From NCBI GenBank assembly GCA_963704155.1, contig CAVPHF010000020.1:14632-78631 (forward strand): a stretch of 64,000 bases of DNA. The letters run 5' to 3'. The notes under the pieces were generated by a model that saw nothing but the letters and a program-made list of their open reading frames with translations, was not told where the DNA came from and did no database searches. A program made the translations under genes and the position numbers. This DNA comes from Thiohalocapsa sp963704155 (lineage in GTDB: Bacteria > Pseudomonadota > Gammaproteobacteria > Chromatiales > Chromatiaceae). Of the stretch, positions 18,061 through 26,774 are shown in pieces (position 1 is the stretch's first letter; every line of letters starts with the position of its first letter).

Positions 18061-19095
18061 TTATTTGGCGAGGAAGGGCAGGTAGCCGGGCAGGTCGCCG
18101 CGCAGGGTGCGAGCGAGCGCGCGGGCCTGGAGCAGGGCCAAGACCCCGAGCGGCACCTTGGTCTGCAGCACAGGGTGGACGATCTCCTCCTGCTTTCGCT
18201 CCTGCCAGATGGTGACGACGGCGCGCCGCCCCTGGTCGTTTAGCATGACGGCGCCGCCCTCGCGCTCGTCGAAGTCACGCGCCGTGAGCTGACCGCGATT
18301 GATGAGGGTCAGCGCGAGACGGTCGGCGAGGACGGAGCGGAGTTCCTCCTGTAGGTCCAACGCCAGCGCGGCGCGACCCGGACGCACGGCATGGAGGAAC
18401 CCGAGCTGCGGGTCCAGTCCGACTGATTCCACGGCGGAGCGGCAGTCGTTCATGAGCATGGAGTACAGGAAGGAGATGAGTGCGTTGAAGCGGTCGCGCG
18501 GCGGTCTGCGCGTGCGACCGTCCAGGGCGAAGCTGGCGCGGACCTGGGGCTTCACTACCATGTTTAGCGCGGCGAAGTAGCCGCGCGCGGCCTCGCCTTC
18601 GACTCCCCGCAGAATATCGAGATCGGCCGCGACCTGAGCCGCGCGCAGGGACGCGGCCAGGGCCTCGGCTGCACGCGACAGCGCCTGCGCCTCGCCGGGG
18701 TCGGCCGCCTCGCGGGCGCCGCGCTGGAGCAGCGTGCGGCTGTTGCGCAGCTTGCCCGCGACCAGCGCCCGTGCGGTCTCAAGCGCGAAGGCGGGGTCGC
18801 CGGCCAGCCGGTGCTGGGCCTGCCGCAGCAGGATGTTGCCGGACACCGGGCCTTCGAGTCGCGCCTTGAATCGGCCGGAGCGTTCGAGCAGCACCAGCGA
18901 CTTGCCCTCGTCCGCGAGCCGATGCATGAGCGCCGGCGTGACCATCACGTTGCCGAAGCACACCAGACTGCCGACGTGGTGCAGGGGAACCCGAAGGCGG
19001 GTCTCGCGCTCGACCTCCACGCGCACCGTGGTGTTGTCCAGGTGCACCTAGGCGTTGTGCGTCATCACATAGAGGACGTTTTCGAGTTGGTACAT
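18061..19095 (-). pseudogene. cas1: cas1 (type I-C) with an early amber codon
   Basis: The metal-dependent integrase of CRISPR adaptation. From ATG 19093-19095 the frame reads MYQLENVLYVMTHNA, then TAG (plus-strand cta 19048-19050), then VHLDNTTVRVEVE and the rest of a full Cas1. A single base change (TAC Tyr to TAG) explains it. The catalytic set is otherwise intact: Glu in LRGVEGEAARGYFAAL, His in LGFLHAVRPG and the acidic DLQEELR. Restart at the GTG directly after the stop could give a protein lacking the first 16 residues, which form part of the N-terminal beta domain. With cas2 deleted, adaptation should be dead in any case. Confidence 0.88.
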
Positions 19096-19129
19096 GTCTG
19101 GCGCCCTTTCCTGGAGGCCCGCTTGTCGG

Positions 19130-19372
19130 TTAGCCAAGGATCTGCCGGATCAATTCATCGCGGCTGATGCCGTGGTGTCGCGCAACGCCGTCGAGTATGG
19201 CGCCCAAGGTACCGACTCGCAGGGGATCGTGATTGGGAACCGTGACCTGGTGCTCGACGCCTATCGTTGTCGTCAGCCGTATATGGCTGCCCGTCTGGCG
19301 CGTCGGCCTATATCCGAGCTTGGCGAGGGCCTTGACCAGATCTGCGCCGGAGAGATCGCGCGGTATCCTCAC
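19130..19372 (-). CDS. hicA: HicA-type mRNA interferase toxin
   Basis: An 80-aa HicA toxin with the double-stranded-RNA-binding-like fold. LVKALAKLGYRPTRQTGSHI contains the catalytic His, followed by VPNHDPLRVGTLGAIL and a C-terminal helix. It would cleave mRNA when unbound by HicB. Its ATG overlaps the hicB stop (ATGA), so the pair is translationally coupled, antitoxin first. It sits inside the cas operon between cas4 and cas1, in the same orientation, only 34 bp from cas1. The gene looks intact, unlike its cas neighbours. Confidence 0.9.
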   Translation of the reverse strand: MRIPRDLSGADLVKALAKLGYRPTRQTGSHIRLTTTIGVEHQVTVPNHDPLRVGTLGAILDGVARHHGISRDELIRQILG

Positions 19373-19575
19373 GCGGCGATCACCTCCTCGCGGGAGATGT
19401 GCAAGCGGATGATCCCTGGTCCCGTGCCCTCGTCGAAGTGGCAGTGCACCGCGTCCCTGAGCTGGGCGAACAAGGTATCGAGGTCGTCGGCCTCGGTGAA
19501 GATGTCCGCTCCGACGGCGCGGGCCAAATAGCCACCCTCGGCAGCCTCTGTGACGATGAAGTGAATCTCAGTCAT
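19369..19575 (-). CDS. hicB: HicB-type antitoxin
   Basis: A 68-aa short HicB with the partial RNase-H-like fold: FIVTEAAEGGYLARAVG, then the DDLDTLFAQLRDAVHCHFDE helix typical of HicB. It lacks a separate C-terminal DNA-binding domain, as many short HicBs do. It starts 40 bp after cas4 and overlaps hicA by 4 bp. It should neutralise HicA. Being intact next to decayed cas genes fits continued selection for the antitoxin. Confidence 0.85.
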   Translation of the reverse strand: MTEIHFIVTEAAEGGYLARAVGADIFTEADDLDTLFAQLRDAVHCHFDEGTGPGIIRLHISREEVIAA

Positions 19576-19615
19576 GGGATGTCTCTTATCAGTTCTGGGG
19601 GCGACCCGACGCCGG

Positions 19616-20233
19616 TCAGTCGGGCGTCCCTGGATCGAACAGCTCGGCAAGGGCGCTGGCATGACCGGCCCGACCCGCGACTAGCTCCGGTTGGCAGATC
19701 TCCTTGAGGGAGCATTCCCGGCAGCGGGCGTCGTTGACCGGCGGCGGCAGAACACCCGCTGCAAGCATGGCGCGGATGGCCTCGGCAGTCTCAGCCACCA
19801 GGCCGCGCAGCTCGTCGGTGATGGGCACCTCCCGCCGACGGTGGCTGGAGGCATGGTAGATGGCCCCGGCCGGCACCGGCCGGCCGAGCATCTCCTCCAG
19901 ACACAAGGCCTGGCCGGCGAGTTGGAGATCGTCGTGGACGGCGCGTCGTCTGCGTCCGTGCTTGAACTCGACCGGGAAGACAGTCCCATCCGGATGAAAC
20001 TCCACGAGGTCTGCCTTACCGACCAGGCCCAGCCGCTCGTTCCAAAGGGGCAGCGAACGTTCAACCTTGACCCCGGCCTTCATCTCGTAGCCGGGCTGGT
20101 CGACCAGATGGTGAACCGCATGCCCCCTGGCGGTGTGCAGGTTGTCGGCGAAGGCCTGTTCCTGGTGGATCAGGGCGCATTGGCGCGGGCAGTAGGCCCA
20201 ATGCTGGAGGGCTGACAGCGGGATGGGATCCAT
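19616..20233 (-). CDS. cas4: Cas4 nuclease (type I-C)
   Basis: A 205-aa RecB-family exonuclease with an Fe-S cluster, which trims and orients prespacers before Cas1-Cas2 integration. The first cluster Cys is in WAYCPRQCAL (about residue 14). The nuclease core is LVGKADLVEFHPDGT and FPVEFKHG (about 80-105) with a QLAGQALCLEE helix. The last Cys ligands are in CRECSLKEIC near the C-terminus. Start MDPIPLSALQ at 20233 is standard. It looks intact but has lost its partners: cas1 has an amber codon and cas2 is a stub. Confidence 0.92.
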   Translation of the reverse strand: MDPIPLSALQHWAYCPRQCALIHQEQAFADNLHTARGHAVHHLVDQPGYEMKAGVKVERSLPLWNERLGLVGKADLVEFHPDGTVFPVEFKHGRRRRAVHDDLQLAGQALCLEEMLGRPVPAGAIYHASSHRRREVPITDELRGLVAETAEAIRAMLAAGVLPPPVNDARCRECSLKEICQPELVAGRAGHASALAELFDPGTPD

Positions 20234-20273
20234 GTCGTTCGCAGGCCCGTGCCCTGGAGTGGGCGCCACGGCC

Positions 20274-20525
20274 CTAGCCAGGAGATTCGCCTGCCTTGCG
20301 ACCGGCGATCTGCGGCTCCTCGCCAAACACCTCGCAGGTGAAGGCGATGACCGTGAGCACGTCCTCGCGGCTGACGCCGGGATCGGCCTCCAGGATCTGC
20401 TCCGGGCTCCAGCCATCCGCCAAACCATCTAGGATCCGCTCCACCGAGGTGCGCGTGTACTTGATGATGGGCTTGCCGACCAGGACCTCCGGGTCGACCG
20501 TGATGCGTGCCTTGCAGTCTGTCAT
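20274..20525 (-). CDS. DUF433 antitoxin-like protein
   Basis: An 83-aa DUF433 protein: ITVDPEVLVGKPIIKYTR, then the HTH-like VERILDGLADGWSPEQILEA and VSREDVLTVIAF. This family is usually the antitoxin partner of a DUF5615 PIN-like toxin. No DUF5615 gene is present here. It lies between the cas7 stub (20 bp) and cas4 (40 bp) in the same orientation, so it is an orphan antitoxin inside the cas operon. Confidence 0.85.
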   Translation of the reverse strand: MTDCKARITVDPEVLVGKPIIKYTRTSVERILDGLADGWSPEQILEADPGVSREDVLTVIAFTCEVFGEEPQIAGRKAGESPG

Positions 20526-20544
20526 AGGTGGATAACCGCTGCTG

Positions 20545-21003
20545 TTAGACCAGGATCTGAAGCTCCACGCCGGGGTAGTCGGCAAGCCGGCCGGCGGGCG
20601 GGGCTTCGACACTATAGTCGGCAATCGAGCGGGCCGGAACGTTCCGGTCCCGTCGCGTCACCTGGATCAGTTCGAAGAGCTTGTGGGCCGGGTCGTTGCC
20701 GAGTTCCGAGTCGTGCTTGAACACATAAAGCCCACGGGTCGTCATCTCGCCCCGGGCGGCCGAGCGGTCGTGCTCGAACATCTGGGTCAGCGCCTGCCAG
20801 AGCAGTGCCAGGTCCTCGTCCGAGAACCCGGTCTGCTTGGCGAGGAAGGCGGAGACGAAGCCGTGGGAGCGATAGAGACCATAGGGGACGGTGTGCTTGC
20901 GGCCCATGGTGCGGTTGTCGCCTTCCTGCTTCTCGGCCTCCGCCTCGGTGGCGACGGCCATGCGGGTGATGGAGTGCTCCTGGGAGACGATCGGATCCGT
21001 GGA
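20545..21003 (-). pseudogene. cas7: cas7 (csd2, type I-C), 5' part lost to the Tn3 element
   Basis: The C-terminal half of the Cascade backbone protein. Readable I-C Csd2 landmarks are VSQEHSITRMAV, GDNRTMGRKHTVPYGLYRSH, QMFEHDRSAARGEM and TRGLYVFKHD. The frame runs to the Tn3-type inverted repeat at 21004, where the gene is cut, so the N-terminal half with cas3, cas5 and cas8c is absent. No other interference gene is in the window. Interference should therefore be impossible. Confidence 0.9.
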
Positions 21004-21039
21004 GGGGGTTTTGGCCCAAACCGTCAAAAATCTGCACTA
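21004..21039 (+). repeat. left terminal inverted repeat of the Tn3-family element
   Basis: Begins with a G run (GGGGGTTTTGGCCC), contains AAACCGTCAAAAATC and ends TGCACTA. It is the reverse complement of 23703-23738 except at the fifth base. The GGGG start is typical of Tn3-family ends. Confidence 0.92.
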
Positions 21040-21196
21040 GCTCTCGAACGGGAAGCGAACGCAAGCCGGTGGGCTACCAAGCGATCTGCAATTATGTAAA
21101 TCAGTAGCCTGCGCTATGTCGAACAGCTTAACGCATCGCTGACCGGGCGTGTAGGCCGGGTATGATCGGGGGTTTTCCGATCCGGCCGGCACTGAC

Positions 21197-23705
21197 ATGT
21201 CCGACTTGTCTCTGGACGATCTTGATAGTGACTCCCTCCCTCAGAGTGGCGATCGGCTTCAGATCCTCTCGCCAGAGGAGTACGAGCTGCTGTGGGGCTT
21301 TCCGCGCTTCACGCAGAGCGATCGGGATCTCTTCTTCACGCTGACGGCACCGGAGCGCGAGGCGCTTGGGCAATGCCGCTCGATCCGCACCAAGATCCAC
21401 TTTCTGCTGCATTTGGGCTACTTCCGTGCCCGTCAGCGTTTCTTCCGCTTCGAGCTCCCGGCGGTGCGCGACGACGTCGACTATCTGCGCCGGCGCTACT
21501 TCGAGAACACGGCGGTTGCCGATCTCACGGTCTCGGACCATACGCGCAAACGCCACATCGAGGCGATCCTCGGGCTGTTTCGTTACCGCTTGTGCGCCTT
21601 CGACGAGCGCCTCTTGCTTGAGACCCATGCCCGCCGGGCCGCGCGGATCTCCAGCCGGCCGGTCTATATCCTGCGCGAGCTGGTGGACCTGTTACGCCGC
21701 GAGCGGGTCGTGCTGCCCGGATACACCATCCTGCAGAACAGCGTGCGGGCCGCCCTGGTGTTCGAGCGAAAGCGCCTGACCGGTGTGCTCGATGGGCTGA
21801 TCGAGGTCGAGGATGCCAAGTCGCTGGACCGCTTTCTTGCCGACGACGAGGGGCTTCACCAGCTCACCGCCATCAAGCGCCAGCCACGGGATTTCAGCTA
21901 CCGGCAACTGCTGCGGGAAATCGAGCGCGGTCAGCAGCTTCGAACCTTGTTCGCCCTGGCTGAGCGCGTCTTCAGGCAGGTCGAACTCTCCGTCGAGAGC
22001 GTGCGCTACTACGCCTCGCTGGTCGAGTACTACACCGTCTACAAGCTCAAGCGGATGGAACGCGATGCAGTCCATTTGTACCTGCTGTGCTTCATCCACG
22101 ACCGCTACCAGCGGCTGAACGACAACCTGCTCGGGGCCTTCTGCTCCCTGGTACGACGCTATGTCGAGGAGGTCGCTGCTGCCACCAAGGAGGCCATCTA
22201 CCAATCCAAGCTCCAGACCGGGGAGGACGTCGAGCAAGGGGCGAAGGTTCTGGCCCTGTTTCTGGACCCGAGCATCGACGGGCAGACGCCGTTTGCCAGT
22301 GTGCGCGAGCAGGCGCACGCGCTGCTGCCGGCGCAGCGGCTGCAGCAACTGTGCCGTCACCTCGCCAGTGAAGGCACCGTCGATGAAGGCGCATTCGAGC
22401 GCCTCGACGTCGACACCTTGCTGCTGCTCGTCGATCAGCGCAACGGCTTCATGGAGAGCTTCGAGCATGTGCTCGGGCGCTACCGCAAATCGGCGCCGTC
22501 GAGACCCGCCATCATCGCCAGCCTGATGGCCTATGCCACCAACATCGGCCTGGGGCGCATGGCCGACATCTGCAACCTGAGCTACCAGGAGCTTGCCACC
22601 GCCGCCGGCAACTACATCCGGCTGGAGACGCTCAAGGAGGCCAACGATCGTATCGCTAACGCCACCGCACGCCTGCCGATCTTCCGCCACTTCGACATCG
22701 ATGAGGCCGTGCACTCCAGCAGCGACGGGCAGAAGTTCGAGGCCGCGATCCCGACCATCAACGCGCGCCATTCCTCGAAGTATTTCGGGCTCCAGAAGGG
22801 CGTCGTCGCCTACACGCTGTTGGCCAACCATGTCCCGTTGAACGCCCGGATCATCGGCGCCCCTGTTCGGAGATAGGGAGCACGAGAGCCACTTCGTCTT
22901 CGATATCCTGTTCAACAACGCCACCGATATCCTGCCGGCGGTGCACTCCACCGACACCCATGGCACCAACCACGTTAACTTCGCCCTCCTGCACCTGTTC
23001 GGCTATCGCTTCGCCCCACGCTACCGCAAGATCCGGAGCAAAGTGGAGACCGGGTTGTACGGGTTCCATCATCCGGGCCACTACAACAACGACTGGCCGA
23101 TCAAGCCGATCCGCCGCGTTCGCGAGGGGCTGATCGTCTCGGAGTGGCCGAACATCGAGCGCATCCTGCTCTCCCTGGCGCTGAAGACCACGACCCAGAG
23201 CGTGATCGTGGCAAAGCTCAGCGCCTACCGGCGCAAGAATCGCACGAAGCGCGCGCTCTGGGAGCTCGACAACATCATCCGCAGCCTCTACCTGCTGGAC
23301 TACATCGACTCCCCCGTGTTGCGGCGCAACGTGCAGCGAGCGCTCAATCGCGGTGAGGCGTACCACCAGCTGCGCCGGGCCATCGCCTACGCACATGGAG
23401 GACGCTTCCGGGCACGTTCACAGCACGAACAGGAGGTGTCCAACGATTGTGCCCGGCTCGTCGGAAACGCGGTCGTCTACTACAACAGCCTGATCCTGTC
23501 CGAGGCGCTCGGGGAGCTGGAGCGCCGCGGCGAGATCGGCCCCGCCGAGACCCTCAAGCGCGTCTCCCCGGTGGCCTGGCAACATATCAACTTCTACGGT
23601 CGCTACCAGTTCGACGAGGACTTCGTGCCGCTGGACTTCGAGCGGTTACGCCAGCAGCTGTCCTCCGAGGAGGTCACCAGGCTCTATGCGAACACGGATC
23701 GATAG
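21197..23705 (+). pseudogene. tnpA: Tn3-family transposase, frameshifted
   Basis: A roughly 830-residue Tn3 transposase in two frames. Frame 1 (21197-22876) covers the N-terminal DUF4158-like part (SPEEYELLWGFPRFTQSDRD) and the core up to NARHSSKYFGLQKGVVAYT. The protein should continue NARIIGA-HEHESHFVFD, but extra bases around 22861-22876 (CCTGTTCGGAGATAGG in place of one codon) shift the frame and create a stop. Frame 2 then resumes with FDILFNNATDI, HSTDTHGTNHVNFALL and runs to 23705, inside the right repeat. Catalytic segments appear preserved apart from this lesion. Not functional unless frameshifting occurs. Confidence 0.88.
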
Positions 23706-23738
23706 TGCAGATTTTTGACGGTTTGGGCCAAAAACCCC
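23703..23738 (-). repeat. right terminal inverted repeat of the Tn3-family element
   Basis: Ends in GGCCAAAAACCCC on the plus strand; its reverse complement matches 21004-21039 with one mismatch. The transposase stop codon lies at its inner edge. Confidence 0.92.
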
Positions 23739-23856
23739 TTATTCGAGATTGGGGCTGACGCCTGCTGCCAGGCACTGACTGCCTGCTGCCGTTTGCCGCA
23801 TAATGACGGCCTTTCGGACACTTCCGGTCTCTGCCCGAATCCGCTAGCGATCTCAA

Positions 23857-24342
23857 ATGAACAGTCAGCCTGCCGAACCGTCTGACGCCGGGCGTCGCGA
23901 TATCCCGATCACCAGCGCGCTCGCCGACGTCGAGGACACGCTCAAGGCGTGGACCCGCGGCGGCGGATTGCAGGCGCAGGTGGCCAACAAGCTCGACGAA
24001 TGGTTCGAGGCCGGGCTGCAGGAGTGGGACATCTCGCGCGACGCGCCCTACTTCGGCTTCGAGATACCGGACCACCCTGGCAAGTTCTTCTACGTCTGGC
24101 TGTATGCCCCGATCGGCTACAGGCCCAGCTTCCAACACCTGTGCGCGCGCACCCATGGGCTGGACTTCGAGCATTTCTGGGCGCCGGACAGCACCGCCGA
24201 GGTGTATCACCCAGAGGCTGAACCTATTTCGGCTGCTGATCGACCGGCTGCGGCCGATCCTGCCGGGTACCGCCGAGGCGGCGCGGACATTTTCATCCTC
24301 AGCCCGGATGCCGGCGCCGGGCCGGGCATGAAGGTCAAGTAA
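23857..24342 (+). pseudogene. metG: second metG copy with three internal deletions
   Basis: The start MNSQPAEPSDAGRRD, the stop and about 70 bp upstream match the intact metG. Between them three blocks are gone. The first removes roughly metG residues 22-202 (joined at GCTCGCCGAC). The second removes the KMSKS region, from after TAEVYH to LNLFRLLI. The third lies between GTAEAA and GGADIFILSP. A frame change lies between the second and third joins. Remaining segments such as WTRGGGLQAQVANKLDEWFE are close to the intact gene but clearly diverged at third positions, so this is not an assembly duplicate. It cannot encode a synthetase. Confidence 0.92.
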
Positions 24343-24356
24343 CCAGCTGCCGCGCG

Positions 24357-25379
24357 GTGTCTGTGAGCACGCCATCTGGAATCCGTCCGGGACTGTTGCT
24401 GGTGCTGGGGCTGCTGTCTGCCCTGACACCCTTCGCAATCGACATGTATCTGCCCAGCATTCCCGCCATCGCGGATGACCTACATGCCAGCGTGGAGCTG
24501 GTCCAGCTGAGCGTGACGGTTTACCTGGCTGTATTCGCTGCCGCACAGCTGGTGATGGGCCTGGCACCGCTAGTGGCGCCGAGCGTTGGCGGGGTGATTA
24601 TCCTCTATGCAAGCTGGCGCTGGGTATTCGGAGCGCTGCTGATCATCGCCCTCGGTGCCGGGCTGCTGTTCTTTCTTATGCTTCCGGAGACGCTGCAAAG
24701 GCAGCATCGGCATGCATTGCAGTTGCGCGCCATCCTCGCCAATTACGGGCTCCTGCTGCGCCACCGTGCCGCGCTTGGTTATCTGCTGACGGGAGCGGGC
24801 AGCTTTGGCGGCATGATGATTTTTATCGTCGCCTCGCCCTATGTGTATATCGAGCTGCATCAGGTGCCGGCCGCGTGGTTCGGGCCGCTTTTCGGCCTGA
24901 ACGTACTCGCGGCAATGCTCTTCGCGTTTCTCAATTCGCGCTTGGTGCCGCGCCTCGGTGCCGAGCGGCTATTGCGTCTCGGTCTTGCCGTGCAGGGGTT
25001 AGCGTCGCTGCTGCTGCTGGCGGTCGCGCTATTGCCGCAACCGCCGCTTTGGGTCATCGCGCTCGCGGCCGGTTCGTACATCAGCATGGCCGGCATTGTC
25101 ATGGGCAATTCGATGGCCGGTTTCATGGCCTTCTTTCCGACCATGGCCGGCACCGCGTCGGCCTTTGCCGGCGCCATGCGCTTCGGCTTCGGCGCGCTGG
25201 CGGGCTCCGTGGTGAGCCTGCTGCATGACGGCAGTGCGCTGCCGCTGTTGCTGGGCATGGGCATATGCGGTCTGGCGGCGGTCACGCTCTATCGGCTGCT
25301 CTGCTGCCTTGGCGCGCCGCAGGGCGCCGCGGCAATGACGGAAGAACGGCGGGCGGCGGCGGACGCAAGCGTGCCCTGA
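24357..25379 (+). CDS. Bcr/CflA-like MFS transporter with an internal deletion
   Basis: Drug-efflux-type major facilitator, 340 aa against about 400 for the family. The first helix and LTPFAIDMYLPSIPAIADDL signature are intact. But VYLAVFAAAQLV is followed directly by MGLAPLVAPSVGG, skipping about 60 residues that normally hold helices 2-4 and the GxLxDRxGRR motif. The junction is in frame at CTGGTGATGGG. The C-terminal half looks complete. A GTG start at 24357 lies just after the damaged metG stop. Given the missing helices it is probably non-functional despite the open frame. Confidence 0.75.
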   Translation: MSVSTPSGIRPGLLLVLGLLSALTPFAIDMYLPSIPAIADDLHASVELVQLSVTVYLAVFAAAQLVMGLAPLVAPSVGGVIILYASWRWVFGALLIIALGAGLLFFLMLPETLQRQHRHALQLRAILANYGLLLRHRAALGYLLTGAGSFGGMMIFIVASPYVYIELHQVPAAWFGPLFGLNVLAAMLFAFLNSRLVPRLGAERLLRLGLAVQGLASLLLLAVALLPQPPLWVIALAAGSYISMAGIVMGNSMAGFMAFFPTMAGTASAFAGAMRFGFGALAGSVVSLLHDGSALPLLLGMGICGLAAVTLYRLLCCLGAPQGAAAMTEERRAAADASVP

Positions 25380-25413
25380 GTGGTTCCTGCGCCGCATGGG
25401 CGCCGGATTTCAA

Positions 25414-25489
25414 CCTAGAAAGAGCAGTTGGACGGTCGTCAGGGTGCGTCCCGCGGGGTGTCCAGCGAGGCACAATGAGGCGGAATAGT
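25414..25489 (+). repeat. half copy of the MITE-like repeat
   Basis: Starts CCTAGAAAGAGC, continues with CAGGGTGCGTCCCGCG and ends GAGGCGGAATAGT. It matches the left third of the larger element at 30004-30239, allowing several substitutions. It has only the left inverted-repeat end and stops 6 bp before the truC start, so it may supply part of that gene's leader. Confidence 0.75.
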
Positions 25490-25494
25490 CGCTG

Positions 25495-26253
25495 ATGCAG
25501 ATACTCTACCGCGACGACTCGCTGGTGGCGGTGAACAAGCCCTCGGGGCTGTTGGTGCATCGCTCCTGGGTCGACCGGGACGCGCGCGACTTTGCGCTGC
25601 AGCGGGTGCGGGCTCAGACTGGACGGCGCGTCTACCCGGTGCACCGGCTCGACCGGCCCACGTCGGGTGTGCTGCTATTTGCTTTCTCGCCGGAGGCGGC
25701 GCGCGCGCTGCAGGGCCAGATCGAGGGCGGGACCTTGGAGAAGGTCTATCTGGCACTGGTCCGCGGCTGGACCGCGCCGGCCGGGCGCATCGATCACCCA
25801 TTGAAGGACGATGCCAAGCTGCGCCGCGGTCGAATTGCGTTGCGATCGGCGCTGACCGACTACCAGCGCCTCGGCACGGCCGAGCTGCCGGTCGCCATCG
25901 AGACCTATCCGAGCGCGCGTTTCAGCCTGGTCCGGCTGCTGCCGCGCACGGGCCGCACGCGTCAGCTGCGCCGGCACATGGCCCATATCGCCCACCCGAT
26001 CATCGGTGACACCAGCCATGGACGCGGCGCCTATAACCGCTGGTTCCGTCAGCATCTCGATTGCGACCGGCTGCTGCTGCACGCGCTTGCGCTGTCCTTG
26101 CGTCACCCGGCCGGCGGCGAGCCGCTGACGATCGTTGCGCCGGTGGATGATCCGGCGATGCTCCGGGCGCTAAACCACCTGGACCTTGGCGGCCTCCTCT
26201 TGTCTTGCTCGCCGGACCAATCCCTTGGCCCAGCCATGGACGCCGTTGTGTAG
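25495..26253 (+). CDS. truC: tRNA pseudouridine synthase TruC (RluA family)
   Basis: Isomerises U65 in tRNA anticodon-distal stems (TruC type). The RluA-class catalytic Asp lies in VYPVHRLDRPTSGVLLFAF. The N-terminus MQILYRDDSLVAVNKPSGLL and the late RTGRTRQLRRHMAHI, HPIIGDTSHGRGAYNRW blocks are typical of TruC. The length of 252 aa fits. No S4 domain is present, as expected for TruC. The repeat half-copy abuts its 5' side. Confidence 0.9.
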   Translation: MQILYRDDSLVAVNKPSGLLVHRSWVDRDARDFALQRVRAQTGRRVYPVHRLDRPTSGVLLFAFSPEAARALQGQIEGGTLEKVYLALVRGWTAPAGRIDHPLKDDAKLRRGRIALRSALTDYQRLGTAELPVAIETYPSARFSLVRLLPRTGRTRQLRRHMAHIAHPIIGDTSHGRGAYNRWFRQHLDCDRLLLHALALSLRHPAGGEPLTIVAPVDDPAMLRALNHLDLGGLLLSCSPDQSLGPAMDAVV

Positions 26254-26261
26254 GTAACCAG

Positions 26262-26540
26262 TTAGGTGCCCTTTTCGTTCTCGAGCGCCTTTCGCGTGAT
26301 CTCTTGATACAGGTTGAGGCCGCGCATGTAGAGCTGTTGAAGATCGGGGCGCTTATCCACAAAGCGCTTTACGTCATCGGCATCCTCCATGACGCGGTTG
26401 AGGAACTCGAGATCGGTGTCGTCGAGCCGTTCGCCGCGGTCGACCTTGGCCTTGATGTCGAGCGCACGCGGCAGCCGAAACTTCTCGAAGCGGTCGATGA
26501 TGGCGATGATCACGCCTTCTTGTTCTGGGTCTCTTGTCAT
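26262..26540 (-). CDS. conserved small acidic protein, 92 aa
   Basis: Starts MTRDPEQEGVIIAIIDRFEK at 26540. The protein is helical and charged, with LPRALDIKAKVDRGERLDDT and ending YQEITRKALENEKGT. The layout resembles small uncharacterised proteins common in Chromatiales, but I know no function for them. No signal peptide or membrane segment is visible. It converges with truC with an 8-bp gap. The 234 bp upstream hold no further gene I can support. Confidence 0.65.
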   Translation of the reverse strand: MTRDPEQEGVIIAIIDRFEKFRLPRALDIKAKVDRGERLDDTDLEFLNRVMEDADDVKRFVDKRPDLQQLYMRGLNLYQEITRKALENEKGT

Positions 26541-26774
26541 TCTGTTCTCCGGGACATGATGCTTTTGCCCTATGCTCGCCTGGCCGGTGTCGAAGCCGGG
26601 GTGAGAATTCGCTCGATGCGCATCCCTTGCCACATGGCGGCCGTCCAGGGGCTGATGGTAGAGGTTGCCGAAGCCATAGCGCTCCGTGAGATTATCACGG
26701 GTTGGAAGCGCGCCGGCAGTGCGTCCTAGCCGGGCGCGGGCGCCGACCGGCAACAAGCGCCGGGGCGCGGTTGT

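Larger units (their letters stand above)
21004..23738 (+). mobile_element. Tn3-family element, transposase only
   Basis: A 2.7-kb element bounded by 36-bp inverted repeats (21004-21039 and 23703-23738) that differ at one position. It carries only a transposase gene, frameshifted; I see no resolvase, res site or cargo. The flanks show no 5-bp target duplication (GTGGA on the left, TTATT on the right). They also belong to different loci: cas7 on the left, the second metG copy on the right. This suggests the element took part in a deletion or recombination after insertion. Confidence 0.9.

Noticed and set aside
19048..19050. TAG read as a sense codon in this organism
   Set aside because: Several intact genes here end in TAG (the PatZ-like gene, mreB, dacA), so TAG is a normal stop.
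21692..22969. 425-aa open frame antisense to the Tn3 transposase
   Set aside because: Shadow frame; the transposase text on the plus strand is clear.
20999..23743. Target-site duplication of the Tn3 element
   Set aside because: The flanking 5-mers are different.
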